A program made the position numbers and the translations under genes. The notes under the pieces are model-generated. The model searched no databases and was not told where the DNA came from. It saw nothing but the letters and a program-made list of their open reading frames with translations. Below are positions 1 to 9,022 of a DNA stretch of 64,000 bases, piece by piece (position 1 is the first letter of the stretch; every line of letters begins with the position of its first letter). The DNA is from Phycisphaerae bacterium (GTDB lineage Bacteria > Planctomycetota > Phycisphaerae > SM23-33). Where the stretch lies: positions 32,215 to 96,214 of the forward strand of contig JASLNT010000067.1 in the NCBI GenBank assembly GCA_030745875.1, given 5' to 3'.

Positions 1-729
1 ATGTTGAACGCAATCGGTCTGGCCAACGTGGGGCTCGACGTGTTCCTGGACCAGAAGGTTCCGCTGCTGGAGAAGTTGGGGCTCCCGGTGTTTGTCAACG
101 CGGCGGGCAGTACTATCGACGACTACGTCGCGGTCGTCGAGGCGCTCCAGGGCGTATCGATCGTCCGCGGTGTGGAACTGAACATCTCCTGCCCGAATGT
201 CAAAGAAGGCGGGATACAGTTCGGTACGGACCCCGTCCAGGTCGGTGAGATAACCAGGCAGATCAAGAAAGTATGCGGTAAGAATATCCTGATCGTAAAA
301 CTCTCGCCCAATGTAACAGACATATCGTCAATCGCCGCCGCCGCTGTCGACGCAGGCGCCGACGCCCTGAGCATGATAAACACGCTGACTGGAATGGCGA
401 TAGACACCGAGACGCGGCGCCCGGTTCTGGCGAACGTTACCGGAGGCCTGAGCGGTCCTGCGATTCGTCCGATAGCGCTTCACATGGTCCACACCGTGTA
501 TCGCAACGTCGCCGCCCCCGCCGGTGTTCCGATCATCGCCATGGGTGGCATCCAATACGCAAACGACGCACTGGAATTTCTTTTGGCGGGTGCTACGGGC
601 CTGGCGGTGGGTACGGCGCTGTTTGTAGATCCGGCGTGCCTGAGCGATATACGCGATGGAATTGTCGATTACCTCAAGCGCTGCGGGCATACGCGCATTA
701 CCGAGATAATCGGCGCCCTGGAGACATGA
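1..729 (+). CDS. pyrD: Dihydroorotate dehydrogenase, class 1B catalytic subunit (5' truncated)
   Basis: This enzyme oxidises dihydroorotate to orotate in pyrimidine synthesis, using FMN. The visible 242 residues contain the class 1 signature NISCPNVKEGG, with the likely catalytic base Cys at residue 64 of the fragment. They also carry the C-terminal phosphate-binding glycines of the FMN site (GGLSGPAIRP, AMGGI, GTALFVDP). Family members are about 300 residues and MLNAIGL normally lies about 60 residues into the protein, so the true start is upstream of the window; the ATG at base 1 is internal. Type 1B enzymes usually pair with the PyrK electron-transfer subunit, which cannot be seen here. 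The gene converges on the lipoprotein gene at 734 with only 4 bases between them. Confidence 0.93.
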   Translation: MLNAIGLANVGLDVFLDQKVPLLEKLGLPVFVNAAGSTIDDYVAVVEALQGVSIVRGVELNISCPNVKEGGIQFGTDPVQVGEITRQIKKVCGKNILIVKLSPNVTDISSIAAAAVDAGADALSMINTLTGMAIDTETRRPVLANVTGGLSGPAIRPIALHMVHTVYRNVAAPAGVPIIAMGGIQYANDALEFLLAGATGLAVGTALFVDPACLSDIRDGIVDYLKRCGHTRITEIIGALET

Positions 730-733
730 AGCA

Positions 734-2221
734 TCATTTCCCGAAGGCGAACAGGCCCAGCGACACCACCGCTCCGTCAGGATTGTAATAGAACGCGCTG
801 AACGTGCCTGAATCTATGCTGGTTAACACCAAACCGTAGAAGTTCGCCTGCCTGGCCGCCGACAACTCCCGCTTCGAAGTAGGCGCGCGGTCTCCGTTGT
901 AAACCTTCTCAAATCGCGTGTGAAGATGACACATCGCACTGAAACCAGCGCGCTGGAGCTCCCGTTCGGGAATATGGTCCCGGTCGCCCTGAGTCGAGTC
1001 GATGCCCTGGGGGTAAAGTTTGGCTGCAGCCTTTCCGCCCTCGAAGAATACTAATCCGCTGCGCGGGCTGTTAAGTCCGGCCCGCAAGCGGTCGGCGAGA
1101 ATACGAAGCGCAAGCGACACGCGTTTCCTGTGGAGCATCTCGTCTATGAGTACGATATTCCACAGGTCGGGCATCGTCATTTGGGCGGCTTGTCTGCTGA
1201 ATGGACCGGCGCTGCGGTCGACGTGTCTGCGCACCGCAAGCTTCTGTACTATCTGTTTGACCAACTCGTCGCGTTCGATCTTGTTGCGAGTCGCATCGAC
1301 CGACAACTTGTTGAGCAGATGATAGTCGCGAATATTGAACTTGTAGTTATATTTCGCGGACCATTGCTTCGCCAACAGCGCAGGTTTGTCGAGAACTCCT
1401 TTATTTTCAGCATGAACGATCACAGAAGCCAGCAATTGACCGCCATTGGCGGGTATGTAACCGAACTTCTCAACGAAGGTTTGCATTGTCTGAATGGAAA
1501 CCGTCTGGGCGGTCATTGCCGTGATTCTATTGAGGAGGTCGATTTCCGCTCCCCTGGCCGAAAGCACCGACAACGCCGAACCCCGCGCCGCGAACTTCTT
1601 GGCGTTCAGCGAATCAAGAAGCACATCCTGCCATTTGCCCGCGCCAAGCCCGCCCACAGCCTGCCGGAACAACTGTTCGTCGGAACCGTTGGGAGCCTCG
1701 GAAGCCCAAAGTTTGCAGAGGTCCGCGAGAGCCTCGGGTTTGGGATTCTCTATAAGCCAGCGGAGCGTAGCCCGGCGTCTCGGACCGGCGGGGGCTTGTG
1801 CAAGCTTGTTTAACGGAAGCGGATCGGCCGCCCCGCCGTTTGTGACAGTGGTCGCCGAATTCGATCCGTTCCTAACCGTCGCCACCGCGACGCCCTGACC
1901 GAGAATACGTTTTCGCAACGTCGGCGGACAATCGTCCTGATCCAAAGCCGCCGAAACCTCAGCGGGCAGTTGTCCGCCCGGACCGACAAGGCTGGCGATA
2001 AGATCCAGCGACGCTTCTCTATCGGCGGTGGGAAGGTCCGGATCAAGCACGCGCTGGATATTGTGTCGCATCACCGTTGAGTTTGCGTACTCCTGCGGGT
2101 GGGTGCGCTGTAACTCGGTGAATTCAGCCAGCGTATGCGGAGGGGCTGGTATCGGGTCCACGCAACCGTAACATAACAGGGCGACGAGGCACAGAGGCAG
2201 GATTAGGGTTTTCATGGTCAT
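734..2221 (-). CDS. Hypothetical lipoprotein, 495 aa
   Basis: I do not recognise a named family. The N-terminus is a lipoprotein signal: Lys at residue 4, a hydrophobic run, then a lipobox ending LLCYGC with the Cys at about residue 20. The mature part starts with a Pro-rich stretch. The middle (about 130-240) is Leu/Ala-rich and helical, possibly HEAT-like, and the last 100 residues look more mixed alpha/beta. Two in-frame ATGs lie 6 bases apart (2221 and 2215); either would give a functional signal. It is transcribed divergently from tyrS, with about 150 bases between the starts, and converges on pyrD. Its role is unknown; an envelope-attached scaffold is only a guess. Confidence 0.8.
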   Translation of the reverse strand: MTMKTLILPLCLVALLCYGCVDPIPAPPHTLAEFTELQRTHPQEYANSTVMRHNIQRVLDPDLPTADREASLDLIASLVGPGGQLPAEVSAALDQDDCPPTLRKRILGQGVAVATVRNGSNSATTVTNGGAADPLPLNKLAQAPAGPRRRATLRWLIENPKPEALADLCKLWASEAPNGSDEQLFRQAVGGLGAGKWQDVLLDSLNAKKFAARGSALSVLSARGAEIDLLNRITAMTAQTVSIQTMQTFVEKFGYIPANGGQLLASVIVHAENKGVLDKPALLAKQWSAKYNYKFNIRDYHLLNKLSVDATRNKIERDELVKQIVQKLAVRRHVDRSAGPFSRQAAQMTMPDLWNIVLIDEMLHRKRVSLALRILADRLRAGLNSPRSGLVFFEGGKAAAKLYPQGIDSTQGDRDHIPERELQRAGFSAMCHLHTRFEKVYNGDRAPTSKRELSAARQANFYGLVLTSIDSGTFSAFYYNPDGAVVSLGLFAFGK

Positions 2222-2374
2222 GCAGGTCCCATAAGCAATCGCCCGGCGCCCAACGTCGTCCCAAGCCGAGCAGCGTGAATGTCGTAAATTGCAGTCTAAT
2301 TAACTTCCGCCAAAAGTCCAGTGGTTTTCCAACTGTTGATAATATCGTTCCGGGCAGTTAGACTCTCGTGCCTT

Positions 2375-3589
2375 ATGAATTCCCCATCAACACAACAAGA
2401 GCAACTACAGACGCTGCTGCGCGGTTGCGACAAGATTTACACTGTAGACGAACTCGGCGCCCGTCTGGCAGGGTCGGCGGAATCGAATCGCCCCCTCCGC
2501 ATCAAGCTCGGCCTGGACCCAACTGCTCCGGATATCCATCTCGGCCACACCGTAGTGCTCCGTAAGATGCGACAGTTCCAGGACATGGGACACAAGGCGG
2601 TCCTGATCATCGGCGACTACACCGCCAGAATCGGCGATCCGTCCGGAGTTAACAAGACGCGCCCCATTCTCACGCCCGAGCAGATCGAGGTGAACGCCAA
2701 AACCTACTTCGACCAGGCGGGCCGAATTCTCGATACGTCCGATGACAAACTGGAGATTCGTTACAATAGCGAGTGGCTGGAGGGTTTGTCGTTTGCCGAA
2801 CTCATTCAAATCGCCGCCAAAAAGACCGTCGCACAAATGCTGCAGCGGGACAGCTTCAAAAACCGCCTGGACTCGGGCGAAGACGTATTCCTCCACGAGA
2901 TGCTCTACCCGATCATGCAGGGATACGACAGCGTCTGCATTGAGTCCGACGTGGAACTCGGGGGTACCGACCAGACGTTCAATAATCTCGTCGGACGCGA
3001 TCTCCAGAAAGCGTACGGGCGGAAACCGCAGATCGTCATCGTCATGCCGATTCTCGTCGGTTTGGACGGCGTGCAGAAGATGAGCAAGTCCAAGGGCAAC
3101 TACATCGGCGTGACCGACGAGCCCAACGACATGTTCGGAAAGGTCATGAGTATTCCCGACACGCTGATGGCCAATTACTTCACGCTGCTGACCGACTTGC
3201 CCCAAGAGCAGATCGCGACACTGACCGACGCTTCGCAAACTCACCCCCGCCAGGCCAAAGTCGAACTGGGCAAGATGATCGTCGCACAATACCACGACGA
3301 CCAAGCCGCCGATACCGCCGCCCAGGAATTCGACAAGGTCTTCAAGCAGCACGACGCGCCCGCGGACATGCCCGACATCGAGTTGTCCCCCGTGCCGATC
3401 GGAATAGTCGAACTCGTATGCTCCGCCGGTTTCGCAGAATCGCGAGGGCAGGCCAAACGCCTTGTAAAGCAGGGCGCGGTCAGTATTGACGGTCAGAATA
3501 TCGCCTCGATTGACGCCGAGGTCGAACCCGCTGACGGGCAAGTGCTCAAAGTCGGCAAGCGACGATTCGGACAGTTGAAGATCGTATAA
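2375..3589 (+). CDS. tyrS: Tyrosyl-tRNA synthetase
   Basis: This class I aminoacyl-tRNA synthetase charges tRNA-Tyr. The HIGH motif appears as HLGH at residues 55-58, the KMSKS loop as KMSKSKGNY, and a C-terminal S4 RNA-binding domain is present (about 340-404, including SRGQAKRLVKQGAVSIDG). I chose the ATG at 2375, giving 404 residues. The frame is open to 2321, but the extra 18 residues are hydrophobic and not part of the family. The gene ends at an inverted repeat shared with the convergent fba gene. No T-box leader is visible in the 150-base upstream region. Confidence 0.97.
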   Translation: MNSPSTQQEQLQTLLRGCDKIYTVDELGARLAGSAESNRPLRIKLGLDPTAPDIHLGHTVVLRKMRQFQDMGHKAVLIIGDYTARIGDPSGVNKTRPILTPEQIEVNAKTYFDQAGRILDTSDDKLEIRYNSEWLEGLSFAELIQIAAKKTVAQMLQRDSFKNRLDSGEDVFLHEMLYPIMQGYDSVCIESDVELGGTDQTFNNLVGRDLQKAYGRKPQIVIVMPILVGLDGVQKMSKSKGNYIGVTDEPNDMFGKVMSIPDTLMANYFTLLTDLPQEQIATLTDASQTHPRQAKVELGKMIVAQYHDDQAADTAAQEFDKVFKQHDAPADMPDIELSPVPIGIVELVCSAGFAESRGQAKRLVKQGAVSIDGQNIASIDAEVEPADGQVLKVGKRRFGQLKIV

Positions 3590-3611
3590 CCACAGCGGAC
3601 AGTGAAAACGG

Positions 3612-3644
3612 GAAGCCCAGGAATCTGAATGATCCCTGGGCTTC
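3612..3644. terminator. Bidirectional terminator between tyrS and fba
   Basis: A perfect 10-bp inverted repeat, GAAGCCCAGG at 3612-3621 and CCTGGGCTTC at 3635-3644, encloses a 13-base loop. It lies between the stop codons of the convergent tyrS and fba genes. T-rich sequence (gttattctt) follows on the plus strand and an A-run (gtgaaaa) precedes it, so it could act in both directions, although the U-tracts are imperfect. Confidence 0.7.
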
Positions 3645-3682
3645 GTTATTCTTCAGCTTGCCCGGTCCGGGACGGGTGCGTT

Positions 3683-4702
3683 CTAGATGTAGAAGTCGAC
3701 CATCTCTTTGCAGGTCTTGATCGGGATGTCGCCCGCGTGCCCGGCCTGGCCGAACGCAATCATGCGAGCCTTGCACACTTCCGCCATCGCCAGACGCGCC
3801 GGAACAAGATACTTGCGAGGATCGAACGCCTCGGGAGTTTCGCTGAACACCTGGCGGATCGCCCCGGTAATCGCCAGTCGGTTGTCCGTATCGACATTAA
3901 CTTTCCGAACGCCGTTTGCGATGCCCTTCTGGATCGCTTCGACCGGCACGCCGTAGGTCTGATCGAGCTTCCCGCCGTATTTGTTGACGATATCCTGCAG
4001 TTCCTGCGGAACCGAGGACGAACCGTGCATGACAAGGTGAGTATTGGGCAGGCGGCGGTGGATTTCTTCGATCAGATCCATCTTCAGCACATCGCCCGTG
4101 GGCTTCTTCTTGAACTTGTAGGCTCCGTGGCTGGTTCCGATCGCGACCGCCAGAGCGTCCACACCGGTCTGCGCGACGAACTCTTCGGCCTGGTCCGGAT
4201 CGGTAAGGTGTTCCTGGGCCTCTTCTTCCGACAGTCCGGCGCCGTGTCCGTCTTCAATACCGCCGAGAGCCCCGATCTCTCCTTCGACCGAAACGCCTAC
4301 CGCGTGGGCGGCGTCGACCACGGTTTTCGTCACTTCAACGTTGTATTCGAAGGAACTGGGATTCTTGCCCGACGCATCCAGCGAACCGTCCATCATTACA
4401 GACGTGAAGCTCTGTTCGATGGCGCTTTGGCAGGTCTCGGCGGAATTACCGTGGTCCAGATGCATCACGATCGGGATCGTCGGATTCAGCTCAGCCGCCG
4501 CCAGCATCAGGTGACGCAGGTAGGCGTCGTTGCTGTATTCGCGGGCTCCGCGGGAAGCCTGGATGATCACGGGCGAATCGGTCTCCTGGGCGGCGATCAT
4601 GATCGCCTGGATCTGCTCCATGTTGTTAACGTTAAGGGCGGCCACTCCGTAGTCGTTCTCGGCGGCGTGGTCCAACAGCACTCTCAGGGGGATAAGCGGC
4701 AT
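3683..4702 (-). CDS. fba: Class II fructose-bisphosphate aldolase
   Basis: This zinc enzyme cleaves or forms fructose 1,6-bisphosphate in glycolysis and gluconeogenesis. It has the zinc-binding HLDHG motif with the following [12 protein letters not shown], the acidic EGEIGALGG segment, the HGSSSVP substrate loop and the phosphate-binding NVDTDNR motif near the C-terminus. The start at 4702 ([10 protein letters not shown]) gives 339 residues, typical of the family. The frame is open for 30 more codons upstream to 4792, but that stretch is Pro/Arg-rich and unlike any aldolase. It lies downstream of nnrE on the same strand (gap of about 105 bases), so it may have its own promoter. Confidence 0.96.
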   Translation of the reverse strand: MPLIPLRVLLDHAAENDYGVAALNVNNMEQIQAIMIAAQETDSPVIIQASRGAREYSNDAYLRHLMLAAAELNPTIPIVMHLDHGNSAETCQSAIEQSFTSVMMDGSLDASGKNPSSFEYNVEVTKTVVDAAHAVGVSVEGEIGALGGIEDGHGAGLSEEEAQEHLTDPDQAEEFVAQTGVDALAVAIGTSHGAYKFKKKPTGDVLKMDLIEEIHRRLPNTHLVMHGSSSVPQELQDIVNKYGGKLDQTYGVPVEAIQKGIANGVRKVNVDTDNRLAITGAIRQVFSETPEAFDPRKYLVPARLAMAEVCKARMIAFGQAGHAGDIPIKTCKEMVDFYI

Positions 4703-4807
4703 GATAACCTCGGGTCTGTCGTTTGGCGTTTGCGTTAAACTCCGGGCGCCGGGCGGCGCCCACATATTCGGGCGAATATTATACGGACGCACCGAAGCAA
4801 GTGAAAG

Positions 4808-5494
4808 TCATTTATCGAATTCTGCGGAAATGGCGCGGACCAGCTCGGCGGGCACGCCTATGTCGGCGACAACCACTTTCCCCGTGAATTCCTGAGCCCC
4901 ATCCACGTCAAACCCGACCTTCGGCGCCACGAACGTTACCGTCAGATCGGCACGAACCGCAGGTCCGTCGGCGCGTCCGGTGTCGCAGTCTAGGCCCGTT
5001 GGTATGTCCACCGCCACAACAGGCCTCCCCGCCGCGTTGATCTGTTCGACCGCCATCGCAGCCCCGCCGCGAAGGGCTCCGGAAATACCCGTGCCCCCCA
5101 CCGCGTCGATCACCACGTCAAACTCGCCGAGACTCGCAGACAGCCCCGATAGCTCCTGAGAGGTCGGAAAGCGGATATCGTGCCGCAGCACGGATATCGC
5201 GCGCAGATTCACCTCCGCGCCGCCCGATATCTTCTCAATTGGGCAGATAATGAAGGTAACTACCTCGAAGCCCCGCATCGCAAGATGTCTGGCGATAACG
5301 TAACCGTCGCCCCCGTTGTTTCCGGGCCCGGCGACAATTGCGACTTTCCGCTCGTTTTCGGAGCCGATGAACTCTTCGATCGCGTCGGCGCAATTTCGCC
5401 CCGCATTCTCCATGAGGATCAGCCCCGGTATTCCCAGGCCCTGAATCGCCGCAGCATCGACCGCGCGAACTTCATCCCGCGTTAGAGAGTCCAT
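4808..5494 (-). CDS. nnrE: NAD(P)H-hydrate epimerase
   Basis: A YjeF_N-domain epimerase that interconverts the R and S hydrates of damaged NAD(P)H so they can be repaired. The nucleotide-binding signature GPGNNGGDGYVIARHL lies near residues 56-71, with MENAGRNCADAI in the N-terminal helix. At 228 residues it is the stand-alone epimerase. The dehydratase half (NnrD), often fused in bacteria, is absent here and must be elsewhere if present. It begins 15 bases after the end of trxA on the same strand and is probably cotranscribed with it. Confidence 0.92.
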   Translation of the reverse strand: MDSLTRDEVRAVDAAAIQGLGIPGLILMENAGRNCADAIEEFIGSENERKVAIVAGPGNNGGDGYVIARHLAMRGFEVVTFIICPIEKISGGAEVNLRAISVLRHDIRFPTSQELSGLSASLGEFDVVIDAVGGTGISGALRGGAAMAVEQINAAGRPVVAVDIPTGLDCDTGRADGPAVRADLTVTFVAPKVGFDVDGAQEFTGKVVVADIGVPAELVRAISAEFDK

Positions 5495-5509
5495 TGTAGT
5501 GTCGGTTGA

Positions 5510-5842
5510 CTAAGACAGCAGTTCGTCGATAGCGGCCGTCAGGTCCGTCTTCTGCTGCAAACCCACGAACCGCTGCGCGATCTCGCCGTTGTTGAAGATG
5601 ATAACCGTCGGTATCGCACTGATGCCGAACTCCAGCGCAGCATCGCGCGCGTTGTCCGTATCGAGCTTACCGACCTTGATTCTGCCCGCGTAGGCGTCTG
5701 CGATTTCGTCGATAACCGGAGCCAGCATCTTGCAGGGCATGCACCATTCGGCCCAGAAGTCCAGCAGGACCGGAATTTGAGAGTTCTTGACTTCAGCTTC
5801 GAAATTATCGTCGGTGATTTCTATAACGTTTTCGGACGCCAT
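5510..5842 (-). CDS. trxA: Thioredoxin with CMPC active site
   Basis: A small cytoplasmic thiol-disulfide oxidoreductase of 110 residues. The fold is complete: the WAEWCMPCK active site at about residues 29-37, the cis-Pro loop AIPTVIIF, and a C-terminal helix. The usual WCGPC is WCMPC here; a Met between the cysteines should shift the redox potential but does not suggest loss of function. I chose the ATG at 5842, which has a GGAG element just upstream. The frame opens 6 codons earlier (5860) with a polar leader that is probably not translated. nnrE follows on the same strand. Confidence 0.95.
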   Translation of the reverse strand: MASENVIEITDDNFEAEVKNSQIPVLLDFWAEWCMPCKMLAPVIDEIADAYAGRIKVGKLDTDNARDAALEFGISAIPTVIIFNNGEIAQRFVGLQQKTDLTAAIDELLS

Positions 5843-5954
5843 GTGGGTCTCCTTATCCACAGTTGGTCAGTTTGTCTTCGATGCATAGCATACTAGGCGC
5901 TTGCACGTTACTTGTCAACTCCCGGGGATCAGTCGCGGAGCGAACGTTCCACCG

Positions 5955-7766
5955 TCAGAAATCCGACGCTTTGCCCAATAGTCGCAGATTATCGCCCAGA
6001 CGCGATTTACGATTCCGCAACATCCACAGCACCTCGAACTTACCGACCAGAGAATCGAGCTTTCCGCATAGTCTTCGCTGCTCTGCGCGACGAACGCTCC
6101 GCCCGGCGCGGATATCCCGTATCATCAACGCACGCCGACACGCAAGTAAGTCCATCTCGCCGGCCAGCTTCATCTCCTTAAGCGCGACCCGCTCGAAACG
6201 ATCCAGCCCTCTCGCCGCCCCCGCCCAAAGTCCCGGCGCCGACAATCGCTCAATGGCCTCTCTCGCCCCGTCGGGATCGATCTTCGCGACCTCGCCGTCC
6301 TTCCTCCCCGCCGGTTCGACCAGCGTGTAATACAGCCTGCATCCAACGCGATCCCGCACCGCTCCCAACTGTTCGATCCCGCTCGCCAATCGCCCGCTTG
6401 TATCGCCAAAAACGTGCTCGCAGAACCGCCGGGTAAAAGTCGCATCATCCGCTTTCGTCCCGCACCACGCGTGCGCCGCCCCGTGTGCGAGCCCATGCAG
6501 ACTCACGCCCAGAAAGTTCCGATGCCCGTAGTCGCCCCAATCGGTGTTCAGCAGACCTTCAGCCCCGTACTTTCGCCCGGCTGCTGAGAAGTTCCGAACG
6601 TTGGCCATCGCATTTTGCAACCGCGTCCCGTGCGTCAACCATCCGCTCGTTCCGGGGCAGACCATAAACGGTAATCCGCTGGCCGCTATCTCCGCAGTGC
6701 GCTCAATCCGCGGTCCGCACGCCTCGTACTCCCAGTTCAGAAGCGTAATATCATCGGGCAACTCGCCCAGCAACTCCGGATACGCAAGCACGATATCGGC
6801 CCAGATATTCGCCCGCTTGCCAAGCCGCCGGACGGTCGCGATGATCTTCTCCAGAAACCGCAGATAGACCGTTCCCACGCCCAACCGCCCAACCCGCCGC
6901 TTCGAACGCCCCCGCCCAAGCTCCCAGGGCTCATCCCCGCAGATATTAAAATCGGCTGCAGCGAACAGCGGAGCCAACTCGCCCAGCATATCGCGAACCA
7001 AGGCGATCGAGCCCGGATCGCCCGGACAGAGCGTCATCCCGCCTGAGTACCCTCTAAACCCCGCCAACTCACCCAGCGACCGATACTCTTTGATCGCGAG
7101 CACCTTCTCCATATGACCGAACGTAGCCTGCGACCCGACCAGCCTCACGTGATGTTTTTTGCAGTGAGCTTCCAACTCCCCAATGTCCGCAGCGTTGAAG
7201 GGCGAATATCCCCGCCCGATCTTCGGGTGCTTCGCAAATCGAAAAACGTTCTCAAAGTAGAGCTGCAGTTCGTTGATCTTCCACCCCGCCAGCCGCTCGA
7301 CCAACGCCTTGAGCGTATCGACAGAAGGGACCTTCCCCCGCGAACAGTCCAAATACGCGCCCCGCCGCAAGAAATCGGGCCGGTCGTTGATAATGCATCC
7401 GGGGAGGCGTTGACCACAGGTCCTCACCAACTCACACAGCGTCATGACCCCGTAATAAGCTCCGGCGTCACCCCCCGCGGATATCTCGATCCCGTCAGGA
7501 GAAACGGTGATTCGATAAGCCTCCGGGCAATCACTTTTCAAATCGCGACTAATCCGCACATCGGCCCGATCAACATTTCGAACAATCCGACAACCTGCGC
7601 CACGAGATTGTTTCAGCGTTCGCCCAAGTCGCCGAAGCGGTAAAGCGTCCACCGATACAACCGACGCCAGCACAACCTGATCGCCCCACCGAAACACCCC
7701 GCCCGTCGACCGACATCGCCGGACAGGAATAAGGAGTTTATCACAGAGGTTTAGCTTCACATCCAT
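5955..7766 (-). CDS. GH20-like beta-N-acetylhexosaminidase family protein
   Basis: The first 110 residues match the N-terminal alpha/beta domain found before GH20 catalytic barrels (ISAGGDAGAYYGVMTLCEL). From about residue 128 a TIM-barrel-like region follows, starting RPDFLRRGAYLDCSRGKVPS. The Asp-Glu pair used for substrate-assisted catalysis in GH20 would be D278-E279 in ICGDEPWEL. No signal peptide is visible, so it may act on imported oligosaccharides in the cytoplasm. It is transcribed toward trxA with 112 bases between them. The family call is from motif pattern; exact substrate specificity (GlcNAc, GalNAc or other) cannot be told. Confidence 0.78.
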   Translation of the reverse strand: MDVKLNLCDKLLIPVRRCRSTGGVFRWGDQVVLASVVSVDALPLRRLGRTLKQSRGAGCRIVRNVDRADVRISRDLKSDCPEAYRITVSPDGIEISAGGDAGAYYGVMTLCELVRTCGQRLPGCIINDRPDFLRRGAYLDCSRGKVPSVDTLKALVERLAGWKINELQLYFENVFRFAKHPKIGRGYSPFNAADIGELEAHCKKHHVRLVGSQATFGHMEKVLAIKEYRSLGELAGFRGYSGGMTLCPGDPGSIALVRDMLGELAPLFAAADFNICGDEPWELGRGRSKRRVGRLGVGTVYLRFLEKIIATVRRLGKRANIWADIVLAYPELLGELPDDITLLNWEYEACGPRIERTAEIAASGLPFMVCPGTSGWLTHGTRLQNAMANVRNFSAAGRKYGAEGLLNTDWGDYGHRNFLGVSLHGLAHGAAHAWCGTKADDATFTRRFCEHVFGDTSGRLASGIEQLGAVRDRVGCRLYYTLVEPAGRKDGEVAKIDPDGAREAIERLSAPGLWAGAARGLDRFERVALKEMKLAGEMDLLACRRALMIRDIRAGRSVRRAEQRRLCGKLDSLVGKFEVLWMLRNRKSRLGDNLRLLGKASDF

Positions 7767-7846
7767 AGCGTCAGGGGATCACCGTTCATACGTTTACCAA
7801 TTCTGAAGACGCCCTCGCTTAGCGGCAGGGCGGCACGTCCGCCTAT

Positions 7847-7863
7847 TCCCGACAAAGTCGGGA
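7847..7863. terminator. Short stem-loop downstream of the esterase gene
   Basis: TCCCGAC (7847-7853) and GTCGGGA (7857-7863) form a perfect 7-bp stem with a 3-base loop, located between the end of the 7908-8783 gene and the start of the GH20-like gene. A weaker stem, GCCCT with AGGGC, lies just beside it (about 7811-7831). No T-run follows, so a factor-independent terminator is only a possibility. Confidence 0.35.
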
Positions 7864-7907
7864 CGCCGTACAATGCTGCACGACGAAGAAGAACTCCCGC
7901 GAGCCAT

Positions 7908-8783
7908 TTACTTACGCACCCCCGGAATTCGGTCCGCCGGTTTTGTCTCCGGGGTCTTCTTTTCCGGGCGTTTTTGCTTGAAGAGCCATTTCAGGAACAC
8001 TGGTTCCGGATCGCAGCGTTTGCTGCTGAGTTGGGTCTCGCCGTTGTCGGCGCCGGTGATGAACTTACCTGAAACGCCGTGCCTGTCGCCCTTCCATTTC
8101 GTCAACTTCATGTTCCCGCCGAGCTTCTTGACCGCGTCAAACACCTTCTGGTCTTTCTCGAACGGGCAAACCCCGTCTTTGTCGCCGTGGAAGGCCCAGA
8201 TCGGGATGTCTTTGATGACCGAAGCGTCTATGAACTCTTCAGTGCGCCTCAAACCGCTGCCGGCCGACGGAGCGGCCGCCGCGAAATAGTCCGGCGCCAA
8301 CTGGATCAGGATATAAGTTCCGTGCCCGCCCATTGAGTGGCCGAGAATGTATATCCTGTCGGTGTCGACGGAGGGCAGGTTCTTGATAATGCTCCGGACG
8401 TTCTTGAGATGCGTCTTGTTCCAGAGTGTCTTCGACTGCGGAGCCAGCACATAGCACGGGTAATCGGTGCGTCTCTTCTTGTCGGCAAGTTGCTTGTTCC
8501 AGTCTTTCAGTTGTTTGCGGTTATCGTCACCCCGGCCGCCGGCGCCATGCAGCGAGACAATAACCGGATAACGCCTGGTCTTGTCGAAAGAGATCGGTTT
8601 CATGAGTCGGTAAGGCATTTTGTCGTGCGTGTTGGGCTCGTACAGTTTTATCCACTCGCTGGAAGATCGCGCCATTCCCCTTCCTCTTTTGCGCTGGCCT
8701 GGGGCGAAGTCTGTCATGCACAAACCCAAAACCAGGAGCGTTAAGATTGTCAAATTCACTGGGCGTATTGCTGATGTCTTCAT
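7908..8783 (-). CDS. Exported alpha/beta-hydrolase (PHB depolymerase/peptidase-like esterase)
   Basis: A secreted serine hydrolase. The start at 8783 gives a signal peptide (Lys-2 followed by a hydrophobic segment ending near FAPGQ). The fold begins with YPVIVSLHGAGGRGDD (oxyanion region). The nucleophile is in ILGHSMGGHG, the acid is likely the Asp of FHGDKDGVCP and the base the His of GDRHGVSG, so the triad looks complete. It resembles the predicted peptidases and feruloyl-esterase-like enzymes common in planctomycete polysaccharide regions. The frame extends 13 codons further to 8822, but that leader precedes the signal peptide and is unlikely. Substrate unknown. Confidence 0.82.
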   Translation of the reverse strand: MKTSAIRPVNLTILTLLVLGLCMTDFAPGQRKRGRGMARSSSEWIKLYEPNTHDKMPYRLMKPISFDKTRRYPVIVSLHGAGGRGDDNRKQLKDWNKQLADKKRRTDYPCYVLAPQSKTLWNKTHLKNVRSIIKNLPSVDTDRIYILGHSMGGHGTYILIQLAPDYFAAAAPSAGSGLRRTEEFIDASVIKDIPIWAFHGDKDGVCPFEKDQKVFDAVKKLGGNMKLTKWKGDRHGVSGKFITGADNGETQLSSKRCDPEPVFLKWLFKQKRPEKKTPETKPADRIPGVRK

Positions 8784-8925
8784 GTTCTGCTCTCTCTTGG
8801 TTTGGTCTGATGTTTCTGTCATCTCTTATTGGGAGTTTCCCATAGGTATAACGAGTATACCGCCTCGGCGGCCAGCATGAGAATGGAAAGAAGAGAAAAT
8901 GGCGGTGTCGGGAGTTGGAAAGGCT

Positions 8926-8953
8926 TTGACGGTGTCGGCGGAGATGATAAAAT
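8926..8953 (+). promoter_or_regulatory. Predicted sigma-70-type promoter
   Basis: TTGACG at 8926-8931 and TAAAAT at 8948-8953 are separated by 16 bases, a near-consensus housekeeping promoter. It faces the secreted-protein gene at 9023, leaving a leader of roughly 60 bases that ends in a GAGGAG ribosome-binding site. Confidence 0.5.
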
Positions 8954-9022
8954 CGTCTCGAACCGCCGGGATGATCGCGGTCGAAACTCCGTGCGGACAC
9001 TCTCAGCTTTGAGGAGAAACTC

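Noticed and set aside
328..690. Open frames on the opposite strand of pyrD, tyrS and other genes
   Set aside because: They are shadows of real genes in GC-rich sequence, with no family motif and low-quality starts.
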